64,000 nt of DNA from Nitrospirillum iridis (GTDB lineage: Bacteria > Pseudomonadota > Alphaproteobacteria > Azospirillales > Azospirillaceae). Below the pieces are notes generated by a model. That model had not been told where the DNA came from. It saw only the letters and a list, made by a program, of their open reading frames with translations, and searched no databases. The DNA lies in the NCBI RefSeq assembly GCF_014205765.1, contig NZ_JACIIZ010000018.1:112496-176495 (forward strand). The letters run 5' to 3'. The translations under genes were made by a program, and so were the position numbers. Below, in pieces: positions 54,499-61,975 of this stretch. Within the stretch, counting starts at the first letter, position 1; each line of letters starts with the position of its first letter.

Positions 54499-54539
54499 TT
54501 GACAGCGCTTCTGCCTGGCCTCTAATGTTAGCGTTAACA
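54499..54539 (+). promoter_or_regulatory. xyl operon promoter with LacI-type operator over the -10
   Basis: TTGACA (54499-54504), an 18-bp spacer and TAATGT (54523-54528). The best operator of the window, TGTTAGCGTTAACA (54526-54539), overlaps the -10 and the start region. The leader of about 45 bases ends in GGGAGGAG before the xylX ATG. Confidence 0.7.
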
Positions 54540-54581
54540 AGGGCCGCCTGGCGATAACGCACCTTGGGAGGAGTTCAAGAG

Positions 54582-55763
54582 ATGGGGTACCCGGTCGACA
54601 CGCCGGTGCAGACTGCGCACGACAGCATTTTTCCCGAGGACAGCGCCGACGCGGTGTTGCTGGGCCGTATCGATTCAGGTGAGGGGCCGACGCCCATCCT
54701 GATCCGCGGCGGGCGGATTTTCGACCTGTCGGGTGTCGCCCCGACCGTGTCCGACCTGATGAATCGTCTGGCGCCTGGCGAAATCCCCGAGGGCAAGGAA
54801 ATCGGTCGTGTGGCCGACTGGCATCTGAACCCGACGTGGTCCGGCGGCACCAAAGGCGCCAAGCTGCTGACCCCCATCGACCTGCAGTGCATCAAGGCCG
54901 CCGGCGTGACCTTCGCGGTCTCGGCGTTGGAGCGTGTGATCGAGGAACGGGCGCGCGGCGATTCCGGCAAGGCTCTGGAAATCCGGCAGGCCCTGTCGAG
55001 CCGCGTCGGCACCGACCTGCGCCTGGTGAAGCCCGGTTCCGAACAGGCCGCCCGCCTGAAGGAGGCGTTGATCGCCGACGGCTTGTGGTCGCAATACCTG
55101 GAAGTGGCCATCGGTCCGGACGCCGAGGTCTTCACCAAGGGGCCGACCCTGTCCGCCATGGGCTGGGGCGTGGAGATCGGTGTGCGCGCCGACAGCCACT
55201 GGAACAATCCGGAGCCCGAGGTGGTGATCCTGTGCGATGGCCACGGCCGTGCGCGCGGCGCCACCCTGGGCAACGATGTGAACCTGCGCGACTTCGAAGG
55301 CCGCAGCGCCCTGCTGCTGTCCAAGGCCAAGGACAACAACGCGTCCTGCGCCATCGGCCCCTTCGTCCGTCTGTTCGACGACAAGTTCACCATGGACCAC
55401 GTGCGTGAGGCCGTGGTGCGCCTGAACGTCACCGGCGAGGACGGCTTCGTCCTGGACGGCAAGAGCACCATGTCCGAGATCAGCCGCGATCCCCTGGATC
55501 TGGTGGGGCAGACGCTGAACAAGAACCACCAGTATCCCGACGGCTTCGCGCTGTTCCTGGGCACCTTGTTCGCGCCGGTGGAAGACCGCGACGCGCCGGG
55601 CCGGGGCTTCACCCACAAGACCGGTGACATCGTCCGCGTTTCCAGCCCCCGGCTGGGCACCTTGGTCAACAAGGTGGTGCCCTGCCATGAGGCGGCGCCC
55701 TGGACCTTTGGCCTGACCGACCTGATGCGCAATCTCGCCCGCCGTGGCCTGCTGAACGGGTGA
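54582..55763 (+). CDS. xylX: 2-keto-3-deoxy-D-xylonate dehydratase (XylX, FAH family)
   Basis: 393 residues; GGGAGGAG upstream fixes the ATG at 54582. The C-terminal two thirds follow the fumarylacetoacetate-hydrolase fold seen in XylX/AraD-type dehydratases ('EVVILCDGHGRARGATLGND', 'AIGPFVRLFDDKF', 'LFLGTLFAPVEDRDAPGRGF', 'KTGDIVRVSSPRLGTLVN'). In the Weimberg pathway this Mg-dependent enzyme turns 2-keto-3-deoxyxylonate into alpha-ketoglutarate semialdehyde. As in Caulobacter it is the first gene of the operon and is followed by xylB, xylC and xylD; but xylA (semialdehyde dehydrogenase), normally second there, is missing. Confidence 0.92.
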   Translation: MGYPVDTPVQTAHDSIFPEDSADAVLLGRIDSGEGPTPILIRGGRIFDLSGVAPTVSDLMNRLAPGEIPEGKEIGRVADWHLNPTWSGGTKGAKLLTPIDLQCIKAAGVTFAVSALERVIEERARGDSGKALEIRQALSSRVGTDLRLVKPGSEQAARLKEALIADGLWSQYLEVAIGPDAEVFTKGPTLSAMGWGVEIGVRADSHWNNPEPEVVILCDGHGRARGATLGNDVNLRDFEGRSALLLSKAKDNNASCAIGPFVRLFDDKFTMDHVREAVVRLNVTGEDGFVLDGKSTMSEISRDPLDLVGQTLNKNHQYPDGFALFLGTLFAPVEDRDAPGRGFTHKTGDIVRVSSPRLGTLVNKVVPCHEAAPWTFGLTDLMRNLARRGLLNG

Positions 55764-55813
55764 CGCCCCGCGCGTCATCCCCCTGAACCATTTCTTTTGG
55801 GCCTAAAATCAAT

Positions 55814-56572
55814 ATGACGCATGCGATCTATCCTAGCCTGCGGGGCAAGCGGGTCATTGTCACCGGCGGCGGCTCCGGCATCGGCGCCTCCATCACCGAG
55901 GCGTTTGTCCGTCAGGGGGCCCAAGTGTCCTTCCTGGACATCGCCGAGGCCGACTCCCGCGCCTTGGAAACGTCGCTTGCCGACGCGGACTTCGCGCCCA
56001 AGTTCTATAAGTGCGATCTGACCAATCTGGATCAGCTGAAGGCCACACTGGCCGAGATCCAGACGGCCGGCCCGGTCGATGTGCTCGTGAACAACGCCGC
56101 CAATGACGACCGCCACACGATCGAACAGATCACGCCGGAATACTGGGACAACCGCATGGCGGTGAACCTGCGGCACCTGTTCTTCGCATCCCAGGCCGTG
56201 GTCGGCGGCATGAAGGAACAGCGTCGCGGCGCCATCATCAACTTCGGCTCCATCTCCTGGCACGTGGCCCTGCCGGACCTGCTGATGTACCAGACCGCCA
56301 AGGCCGGCATCGAAGGGCTGACCCGTTCGCTGGCCCGTGACCTGGGCGAATACAACATCCGGGTCACCTGCGTGATCCCGGGTGGCGTGCGCACCGAGCG
56401 GCAGATGCGCCTGTGGCACAACCCGGAGGAAGAGGCCCGTATCCTGGGCGCCCAGTGCCTGAAGGAACGCGTGGACCCGCCGCACGTGGCCGCCATGGTG
56501 CTGTTCCTGGCGTCCGACGATGGCCGCATGTGCACCAGCCATGAATACTTCGTCGACGCCGGCTGGCGCTAA
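55814..56572 (+). CDS. xylB: D-xylose 1-dehydrogenase (XylB, SDR family)
   Basis: 252 residues. Short-chain dehydrogenase motifs: VTGGGSGIGASI (NAD(P) binding, about 17-28), an Asp at the end of beta-2 (FLDIAEADS) that favours NAD+, VLVNNAAND, FGSISWH with the catalytic Ser, and YQTAKAG with the Tyr and Lys. The start AIYPSLRGKRVIVTGGGSGIG, EYWDNR.AVNLRH and the end TSHEYFVDAGWR match the Caulobacter xylose dehydrogenase closely from memory. It oxidises D-xylose to xylonolactone in the cytoplasm. No good ribosome site precedes the ATG. Confidence 0.93.
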   Translation: MTHAIYPSLRGKRVIVTGGGSGIGASITEAFVRQGAQVSFLDIAEADSRALETSLADADFAPKFYKCDLTNLDQLKATLAEIQTAGPVDVLVNNAANDDRHTIEQITPEYWDNRMAVNLRHLFFASQAVVGGMKEQRRGAIINFGSISWHVALPDLLMYQTAKAGIEGLTRSLARDLGEYNIRVTCVIPGGVRTERQMRLWHNPEEEARILGAQCLKERVDPPHVAAMVLFLASDDGRMCTSHEYFVDAGWR

Positions 56573-56585
56573 GGGGTTAGCTCCT

Positions 56586-57455
56586 GTGACTGTAGAGCCG
56601 CGTTGCATCTGGCCCGTGGCGGCCACGTTGGGGGAGGGGCCCGTTTGGTCCCCCCGTGATCAGGCTTTGTGGTTCGTGGACATCAAGAAGCGGAAGATAC
56701 ATCGCTTCCGCCCTGCGGACGGGGCCACGGCCAGTTTCGACGCGCCGGATCAGCCCGGCTTCGCCCTCCCGCGGGCCGGCGGTGGCCTGGTGGTGGGGTT
56801 GCCCGGCAAGCTGGCTCATTTCGATAGCGCAACGGGTATCTTCGAGCCGCTGGCGACCCTGGAACAGGACCGGCCGGGCAACCGGCTGAACGACGGCTTC
56901 GTCGACGCCCAGGGGCGGCTGTGGTTCGGATCCATGGATGACGCGGAAGAGGCGCCCACCGGTGCGCTTTATTCCTGGGACGGTGCGTTGCACCGGCACG
57001 TGGATGGCATCGTCATCACCAATGGCCCCTGCGCCAGCCCGGATGGCCGTACCTTCTACCACACCGACACCTTGGCCCGGACCATCCACGCTTACGACCT
57101 GTCGGCCGAGGGCGCGCTGTCCAATGCCCGGCTGCTGATCACCATCGAGGACGGCGCCGGGTGGCCCGATGGCACCGTGGTGGATGCCGAGGGATGCCTG
57201 TGGGTGGGGCTCTTCGCCGGCTGGGCCGCGCGGCGTTACTCCTCCGCCGGGGAATTGTTGGAAGTGGTGCGTTTCCCCTGCGCCAACATCACCAAGCTTG
57301 CCTTCGGTGGCGACGACCGCTTGGATCTCTACGCCACCACCGCCGCCAAGGGCCTGAGCGACGACGAGCGTGCCGCCCAGCCGCTGGCCGGCGGTCTGTT
57401 CCATTTCAAGGCCACCGTGCCGGGCCTGCCCCCGGCGGAGATCGCGTATGGTTGA
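56586..57455 (+). CDS. xylC: Xylono-1,4-lactonase (XylC, SMP-30/gluconolactonase family)
   Basis: 289 residues from the GTG at 56586 (AAGGGG nine bases upstream), the length of the Caulobacter protein. The six-bladed propeller signatures are 'CIWPVAATLGEGPVWSPRDQ' with the metal-binding Glu, 'RLNDGFVDAQGRLWFGSMDD' with Asn, ITNGPCASPDGRTFYHTDT with Asn, and 'DGTVVDAEGCLWVGLFAGW' with Asp. It opens the xylonolactone ring. It starts 13 bp after xylB and its end overlaps xylD by 8 bp. Confidence 0.93.
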   Translation: MTVEPRCIWPVAATLGEGPVWSPRDQALWFVDIKKRKIHRFRPADGATASFDAPDQPGFALPRAGGGLVVGLPGKLAHFDSATGIFEPLATLEQDRPGNRLNDGFVDAQGRLWFGSMDDAEEAPTGALYSWDGALHRHVDGIVITNGPCASPDGRTFYHTDTLARTIHAYDLSAEGALSNARLLITIEDGAGWPDGTVVDAEGCLWVGLFAGWAARRYSSAGELLEVVRFPCANITKLAFGGDDRLDLYATTAAKGLSDDERAAQPLAGGLFHFKATVPGLPPAEIAYG

Positions 57456-59226
57456 CCGTCCTAATGTGCGTTTCCGTTCCCGCGACTGGTTTGACGCGCC
57501 GGACCGGATCGACATGACCGCGCTCTATCTGGAGCGCTTCATGAATTACGGCATCACGCCGCAGGAACTGCGCTCCGGCAAGCCCATCATCGGCATCGCC
57601 CAGACGGGCAGCGACATTTCCCCCTGCAATCGTATTCACCTGGAATTGGCCAAGCGCGTCCGCGACGGTATCCGCGACGCCGGTGGCATTCCCATGGAAT
57701 TCCCGGTTCATCCCATCTTCGAGAACTGTCGTCGCCCGACGGCGGCCATGGACCGGAATTTGGCTTACATGGGCCTGGTGGAGATCCTGTACGGCTATCC
57801 CATCGACGCCGTGGTGCTGACCACCGGCTGCGACAAGACCACGCCGGCCGGCATCATGGCGGCCAGCACGGTCGACATCCCGGCCATCGTCCTGTCGGGT
57901 GGTCCCATGCTGGACGGCTGGCATGAGGGCGACCTGGTGGGCTCCGGCACCGTCATCTGGCGGTCGCGCCGCAAGCTGGCCGCCGGCCTGATCGATGAGG
58001 ATGAGTTCCTGGACGCGGCCGCCTCGTCGGCGCCATCGGCCGGTCATTGCAACACCATGGGCACGGCCAGCACCATGAACGCCGTGGCGGAGGGCCTGGG
58101 CCTGTCGCTCACCGGCTGCTCCGCCATTCCGGCACCCTATCGCGAGCGGGGGCAGATGGCGTATGAGACCGGCCGCCGCATCGTCGACATGGCGTATGAG
58201 GATCTGCGCCCGTCCAAGATCCTGTCGCGAGACAGCTTCCTGAACGCCATCAAGCTGGTGGGCGCGCTCGGCGGCTCCAGCAACGCGCAGCCGCACATCA
58301 ACGCCATGGCCCGCCATGCCGGCGTGGAACTGACGGCGGACGACTGGCGCATCCATGGCTATGACGTGCCCCTGCTGGTTAACATGCAGCCGGCCGGCAA
58401 ATATTTGGGCGAACGGTTCCACCGCGCCGGCGGCGTGCCGGCGGTGATGTGGGAATTGCAGCAGGCGGGCCAGTTGCTGGACAAGGCCATGTCGGTGACC
58501 GGCCGCCCCATCGGGGAAAACCTGGCGGGCCGGGAAAGCCCGGATCGCGAGATGATCACCCCCTACCACGCCCCCTTGAAGGAGCGCGCGGGCTTCCTGG
58601 TGCTGAAGGGCAACCTGTTCGACTTCGCCATCATGAAGACCAGCGTGATCTCCGAGGAGTTCCGCCAGCGCTACCTGAGCGAACCGGGCAGCGAGGGGGT
58701 GTACCAGGGCCGAGCCATCGTCTTCGACGGGCCGGACGACTACCATGAGCGCATTAATGACCCGGCGCTCAACATCGATGAACGCTGCATCCTGGTGGTG
58801 CGCGGCGCCGGCCCCATGGGCTTCCCCGGCTCGGCCGAGGTGGTGAACATGCAGCCGCCGGACGCGCTGCTGAAGGCCGGTATCACCAGCCTGCCCACCA
58901 TTGGCGACGGCCGGCAGTCCGGCACGTCGGACAGCCCGTCCATCCTGAACGCCTCGCCGGAGAGCGCGGTGGGCGGCGGATTGGCCTGGCTGCGTACGGG
59001 CGACGTCATCCGCATCGATCTGAACCAGGGCACCTGCGACATGCTGGTGGATGACGCCGAGATCCAGCGGCGCAAGGCCGACGGCATCCCGGCCACCCCG
59101 CCCAGCCGCACGCCGTGGCAGGAGATGTATCGCCAGACGGTGGGGCAGCTGGACAGCGGCGGCTGCATGGAACCGGCGCTGAAGTACCGGGGTGTCGTGG
59201 CCCATCCGCCACGGCACAACCACTGA
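57448..59226 (+). CDS. xylD: D-xylonate dehydratase (XylD, IlvD/Edd family)
   Basis: 592 residues from the ATG at 57448. The three iron-sulfur cysteines are in place: Cys60 in SPCNRIH, Cys128 in TTGCDKTTP and Cys201 in SAGHCNTMG, the numbering known for the Caulobacter enzyme. 'TIGDGRQSGTSDSPSILNAS' near residue 495 is the C-terminal active-site Ser region. It dehydrates xylonate to 2-keto-3-deoxyxylonate; relatives also act on arabinonate, so both pentonates are possible. The 8-bp overlap with xylC implies coupled translation. Confidence 0.94.
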   Translation: MVDRPNVRFRSRDWFDAPDRIDMTALYLERFMNYGITPQELRSGKPIIGIAQTGSDISPCNRIHLELAKRVRDGIRDAGGIPMEFPVHPIFENCRRPTAAMDRNLAYMGLVEILYGYPIDAVVLTTGCDKTTPAGIMAASTVDIPAIVLSGGPMLDGWHEGDLVGSGTVIWRSRRKLAAGLIDEDEFLDAAASSAPSAGHCNTMGTASTMNAVAEGLGLSLTGCSAIPAPYRERGQMAYETGRRIVDMAYEDLRPSKILSRDSFLNAIKLVGALGGSSNAQPHINAMARHAGVELTADDWRIHGYDVPLLVNMQPAGKYLGERFHRAGGVPAVMWELQQAGQLLDKAMSVTGRPIGENLAGRESPDREMITPYHAPLKERAGFLVLKGNLFDFAIMKTSVISEEFRQRYLSEPGSEGVYQGRAIVFDGPDDYHERINDPALNIDERCILVVRGAGPMGFPGSAEVVNMQPPDALLKAGITSLPTIGDGRQSGTSDSPSILNASPESAVGGGLAWLRTGDVIRIDLNQGTCDMLVDDAEIQRRKADGIPATPPSRTPWQEMYRQTVGQLDSGGCMEPALKYRGVVAHPPRHNH

Positions 59227-59344
59227 TCGGGCGGCGCCACTGGTCACAGCTTATGCGCGGGGCCGGCGGCGCCGGGGATGATTTGATGCGGAAGGGGCGT
59301 CCCCGTGCTCTCCGGGACACGGGTGCCTGGTTTTAGGAAAAAGC

Positions 59345-59365
59345 GGCGGGCCATCACGGCCCGCC
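59345..59365. terminator. Hairpin between xylD and the sugar porter gene
   Basis: Perfect 8-bp stem GGCGGGCC / GGCCCGCC with loop ATCAC, directly before the TGGGGAGG ribosome site. On the plus strand it lacks a T run and is more likely an mRNA-stabilising or attenuating hairpin; on the minus strand it would be a full terminator (CTTTTTCC follows). Confidence 0.55.
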
Positions 59366-59378
59366 TGGGGAGGAATGA

Positions 59379-60839
59379 ATGGGCAGCAAGCAAGGCGTCC
59401 TGTCGCTGACGACAGGCCTGACACTGATCGCCACCTTGGGCGGTCTGTTGTTCGGTTACGACACCGCCGTCATTTCCGGCGCGATGGACAGCATCGACGT
59501 CAATTTCATCAAGCCGCTGAACCTGGCGGAAACGGCGCATGACAGCCTGATGGGCTTGACCATCTCCAGCGCGCTGGCCGGCTGCGTGGTCGGCGGGCTG
59601 GTGGCGGGTAAGCTGGCCGACCGCTTCGGCCGCAAGCCGACGCTGATTTTCGCCGCCCTGATGTTCCTCATCTGCTCCCTGGGCTCGGCGGTGCCGGAAT
59701 TCGGCCTGGGAGTCATCGGCCAGATGGGCCCGGACGCGCTGACGCCCTTCAACATCTACCGCATCATCGGCGGTGTCGGCGTGGGCATCGCCTCGCTGGT
59801 TTCTCCCCTCTACATCGCGGAGATCGCGCCGGCCGAGTCCCGCGGGCGTCTGATCTCCTTCAACCAGATCGCCATCGTCGGCGGCATCGTCGGGGTGTAC
59901 TTCGTGAACTGGGCCATCGCCGGCCTGGGTGACGAGACTTGGCTGCACACTGTCGGCTGGCGCTGGATGTTCGCCTCCGAAGGCCTGCCGTCGCTGCTGT
60001 TCGCGGTGCTGCTGCTGCTGGCGCCGGACACCCCGCGTTACCTGGTCATGCGCCGTCGTGACAGCGAGGCCCTGGCCGTGCTGAAGCGCCTGGGCGGCGC
60101 CACCGACCCCAAGACCACCTTGGTCGAGATCGAGGAAAGCCTGGTCGTCACCAATGAGCGGCTGTTCGCCTTCGGCACCCTGGTGGTGGTGGTCGGCATC
60201 CTGCTCTCGGTCTTCCAGCAGTTCGTGGGCATCAACGCCGTGCTCTACTACGCGCCGCAGATGTTCAAGAACATGGGCATGAGCAATGACAGCGCCCTGT
60301 GGCAGACGGTCATTGTCGGCATCGCCAACGTCGGCTTCACCCTGGTCGCCACCTTCACGGTGGACCGCCTGGGGCGCAAGCCGCTGCTGATCGCCGGCGG
60401 CGTGGTCATGGGTGTGTCCATGATGGTGCTGGGCGGCCTGTTCTCCAGCAACCAGCTGGGACTGGGGGCGCTGCTGGCCATGCTGGCCTATGTCGCGGGC
60501 TTCGCCTTCTCCTGGGGCCCGGTGGTCTGGGTGCTGCTGGCCGAGATGTTCCCCAACGCCATCAAGGGCAAGGCTCTGGGCATCGCCGTGGCCGCGCAGT
60601 GGATCGCCAACCTGCTGGTGTCCTGGTCCTTCAAGGTGATGGATGGCAACTCCGCCTTGAACGCCGCCTTCAACCACGGCTTCGCCTATTGGGTTTATGG
60701 CGTGTTCAGCTTCCTGTCCGCCGTCTTCGTCTGGCGCTTTGTCCCGGAGACCAAGGGCCGTACTCTGGAAGCCATCCAGGAACTGTGGACCCATAAGCCG
60801 CTGGACGGCGGCGTCCATGTGGAGACCGTGCGCTCATGA
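59379..60839 (+). CDS. XylE/GLUT-like sugar porter (MFS, sugar:H+ symporter)
   Basis: 486 residues, GGGGAGG ribosome site. Twelve hydrophobic helices with all sugar-porter signatures: 'LGGLLFGYDTAVISGAM' in TM1, ADRFGRKPTL, 'ASLVSPLYIAEIAPAESRGR', 'DTPRYLVMRRR' at the central loop, 'QQFVGINAVLYYAPQMF' in TM7, VDRLGRKPLL, and 'FVPETKGRTLEAIQE' at the end. The QQ.(V/T)GINA..YY and TM1 pattern resemble XylE of E. coli, so D-xylose or glucose uptake with a proton is likely. In the operon it feeds xylose to XylB. Confidence 0.94.
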   Translation: MGSKQGVLSLTTGLTLIATLGGLLFGYDTAVISGAMDSIDVNFIKPLNLAETAHDSLMGLTISSALAGCVVGGLVAGKLADRFGRKPTLIFAALMFLICSLGSAVPEFGLGVIGQMGPDALTPFNIYRIIGGVGVGIASLVSPLYIAEIAPAESRGRLISFNQIAIVGGIVGVYFVNWAIAGLGDETWLHTVGWRWMFASEGLPSLLFAVLLLLAPDTPRYLVMRRRDSEALAVLKRLGGATDPKTTLVEIEESLVVTNERLFAFGTLVVVVGILLSVFQQFVGINAVLYYAPQMFKNMGMSNDSALWQTVIVGIANVGFTLVATFTVDRLGRKPLLIAGGVVMGVSMMVLGGLFSSNQLGLGALLAMLAYVAGFAFSWGPVVWVLLAEMFPNAIKGKALGIAVAAQWIANLLVSWSFKVMDGNSALNAAFNHGFAYWVYGVFSFLSAVFVWRFVPETKGRTLEAIQELWTHKPLDGGVHVETVRS

Positions 60840-61858
60840 TCCGATCCTTCGGGATAACCCAGGATGGTGCGTCGGTCCGGGCGGTGACGCTCGGGCCGGC
60901 GGACGGCCTTCAGGCGGATGTGCTGACTTTCGGCGGCATCCTGCGGCAGCTGTCGGTGCCCGGGCCTAAGGGCCGGCGCAACCTGGTCCTGGGACTGCCG
61001 GATGTGGCCTCCTACGAGTCCGACCCGGCCTATCTCGGCTGCCTGGTGGGGCGCTACGGCAACCGCATCGGCGGTGCCCGCTATACCTATCAGGGGCGGA
61101 CGGTCGAGCTGGTGCCCAATGAGGGCGCCAACCAGCTGCATGGCGGCCCTCGCGCCTATAGCCGCAAGGTCTGGCGGCTGCAGGACTACCAGGGTGGCCC
61201 CGACTCCCGTCTGGTGCTGGGTCTGACCTCGCCGGATGGCGATAACGGCTTCCCCGGGACCCTGGAAGTGACGGCGGAGATCACCGTCTCTGGCAGTGAG
61301 CTGACCCTGCGTTTCACCGCCATCGGCGAGGCCGACACACCGGTCAGCCTGACCTGGCATCCCTATTTCAACCTGGCGGGTGATCCGCAGGTGGCGGCCG
61401 ACCGGCAGATGCTGCGTCTGCGGTCGCGCCATTTCCTGCCCGTGGGGCCGGGGCTGATCCCCACCGGGGTGTTGGAGGCGGTCGCCGGAACGGCGTTCGA
61501 TTTCCGCCGGCCGCGCCTGGTGACCCCACGCCATAACCATCCCCAGATTTTCCAGGCCGGCGGTTACGACCACTGCTTCGTCCTGGATGGCGAGGAGGCG
61601 GGGGATGAGGGGCCCGATTGGGCGGCCACGCTGTCCTCACCCGACAGCGGCGTCAGCTTGCGCCTCCACACCGACCAGCCGTCGGTGCAGTTCTATGGGG
61701 GCCAGGGGCTGGCGAGCCAGTATCCCACCTTGGGCTCGGGTGTCTGCCTGGAGCCCCAGGCCTTCCCCGACGCGCCCAACCAGCCCGCTTTCCCTGACGC
61801 CATGCTGAGGGCGGGGGAGCGGTACAGCCGCTGGATGCGTTTCAGCCTCAACTGGTGA
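60836..61858 (+). CDS. galM: Aldose 1-epimerase (mutarotase)
   Basis: 340 residues, ATGA overlap with the transporter gene. Family motifs: 'GCLVGRYGNRIGGARYTYQG', 'NQLHGGPRAYSRKVW' with the first His, 'SLTWHPYFNLAG' with the catalytic His, and 'GVCLEPQAFPDAPN' with the catalytic Glu. It interconverts alpha and beta anomers of aldoses. In this operon it probably supplies the beta-xylopyranose anomer to xylose dehydrogenase. Last gene before a strong terminator. Confidence 0.95.
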   Translation: MIRSFGITQDGASVRAVTLGPADGLQADVLTFGGILRQLSVPGPKGRRNLVLGLPDVASYESDPAYLGCLVGRYGNRIGGARYTYQGRTVELVPNEGANQLHGGPRAYSRKVWRLQDYQGGPDSRLVLGLTSPDGDNGFPGTLEVTAEITVSGSELTLRFTAIGEADTPVSLTWHPYFNLAGDPQVAADRQMLRLRSRHFLPVGPGLIPTGVLEAVAGTAFDFRRPRLVTPRHNHPQIFQAGGYDHCFVLDGEEAGDEGPDWAATLSSPDSGVSLRLHTDQPSVQFYGGQGLASQYPTLGSGVCLEPQAFPDAPNQPAFPDAMLRAGERYSRWMRFSLNW

Positions 61859-61877
61859 GGCCTTGGGAAGAGCGGGT

Positions 61878-61920
61878 GGAAAAAGGGCATGCCGGAGTTC
61901 ACGACGGATGCCCTTTTTCC
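61878..61920 (+). terminator. Terminator of the xyl operon
   Basis: Perfect 13-bp stem GGAAAAAGGGCAT (61878-61890) / ATGCCCTTTTTCC (61908-61920); the right arm itself ends in TTTTTCC. About 20 bp after the galM stop. Confidence 0.85.
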
Positions 61921-61975
61921 CGGGGGTGATGGTATCCCTGGCAGGTAGCCCTCTTCTCTTCCCGAACGTGTTTCC

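Noticed and set aside
57406..59247. About 610-codon minus-strand frame opposite xylD
   Set aside because: xylD on the plus strand has complete iron-sulfur cysteines and family motifs; the antisense peptide has none.
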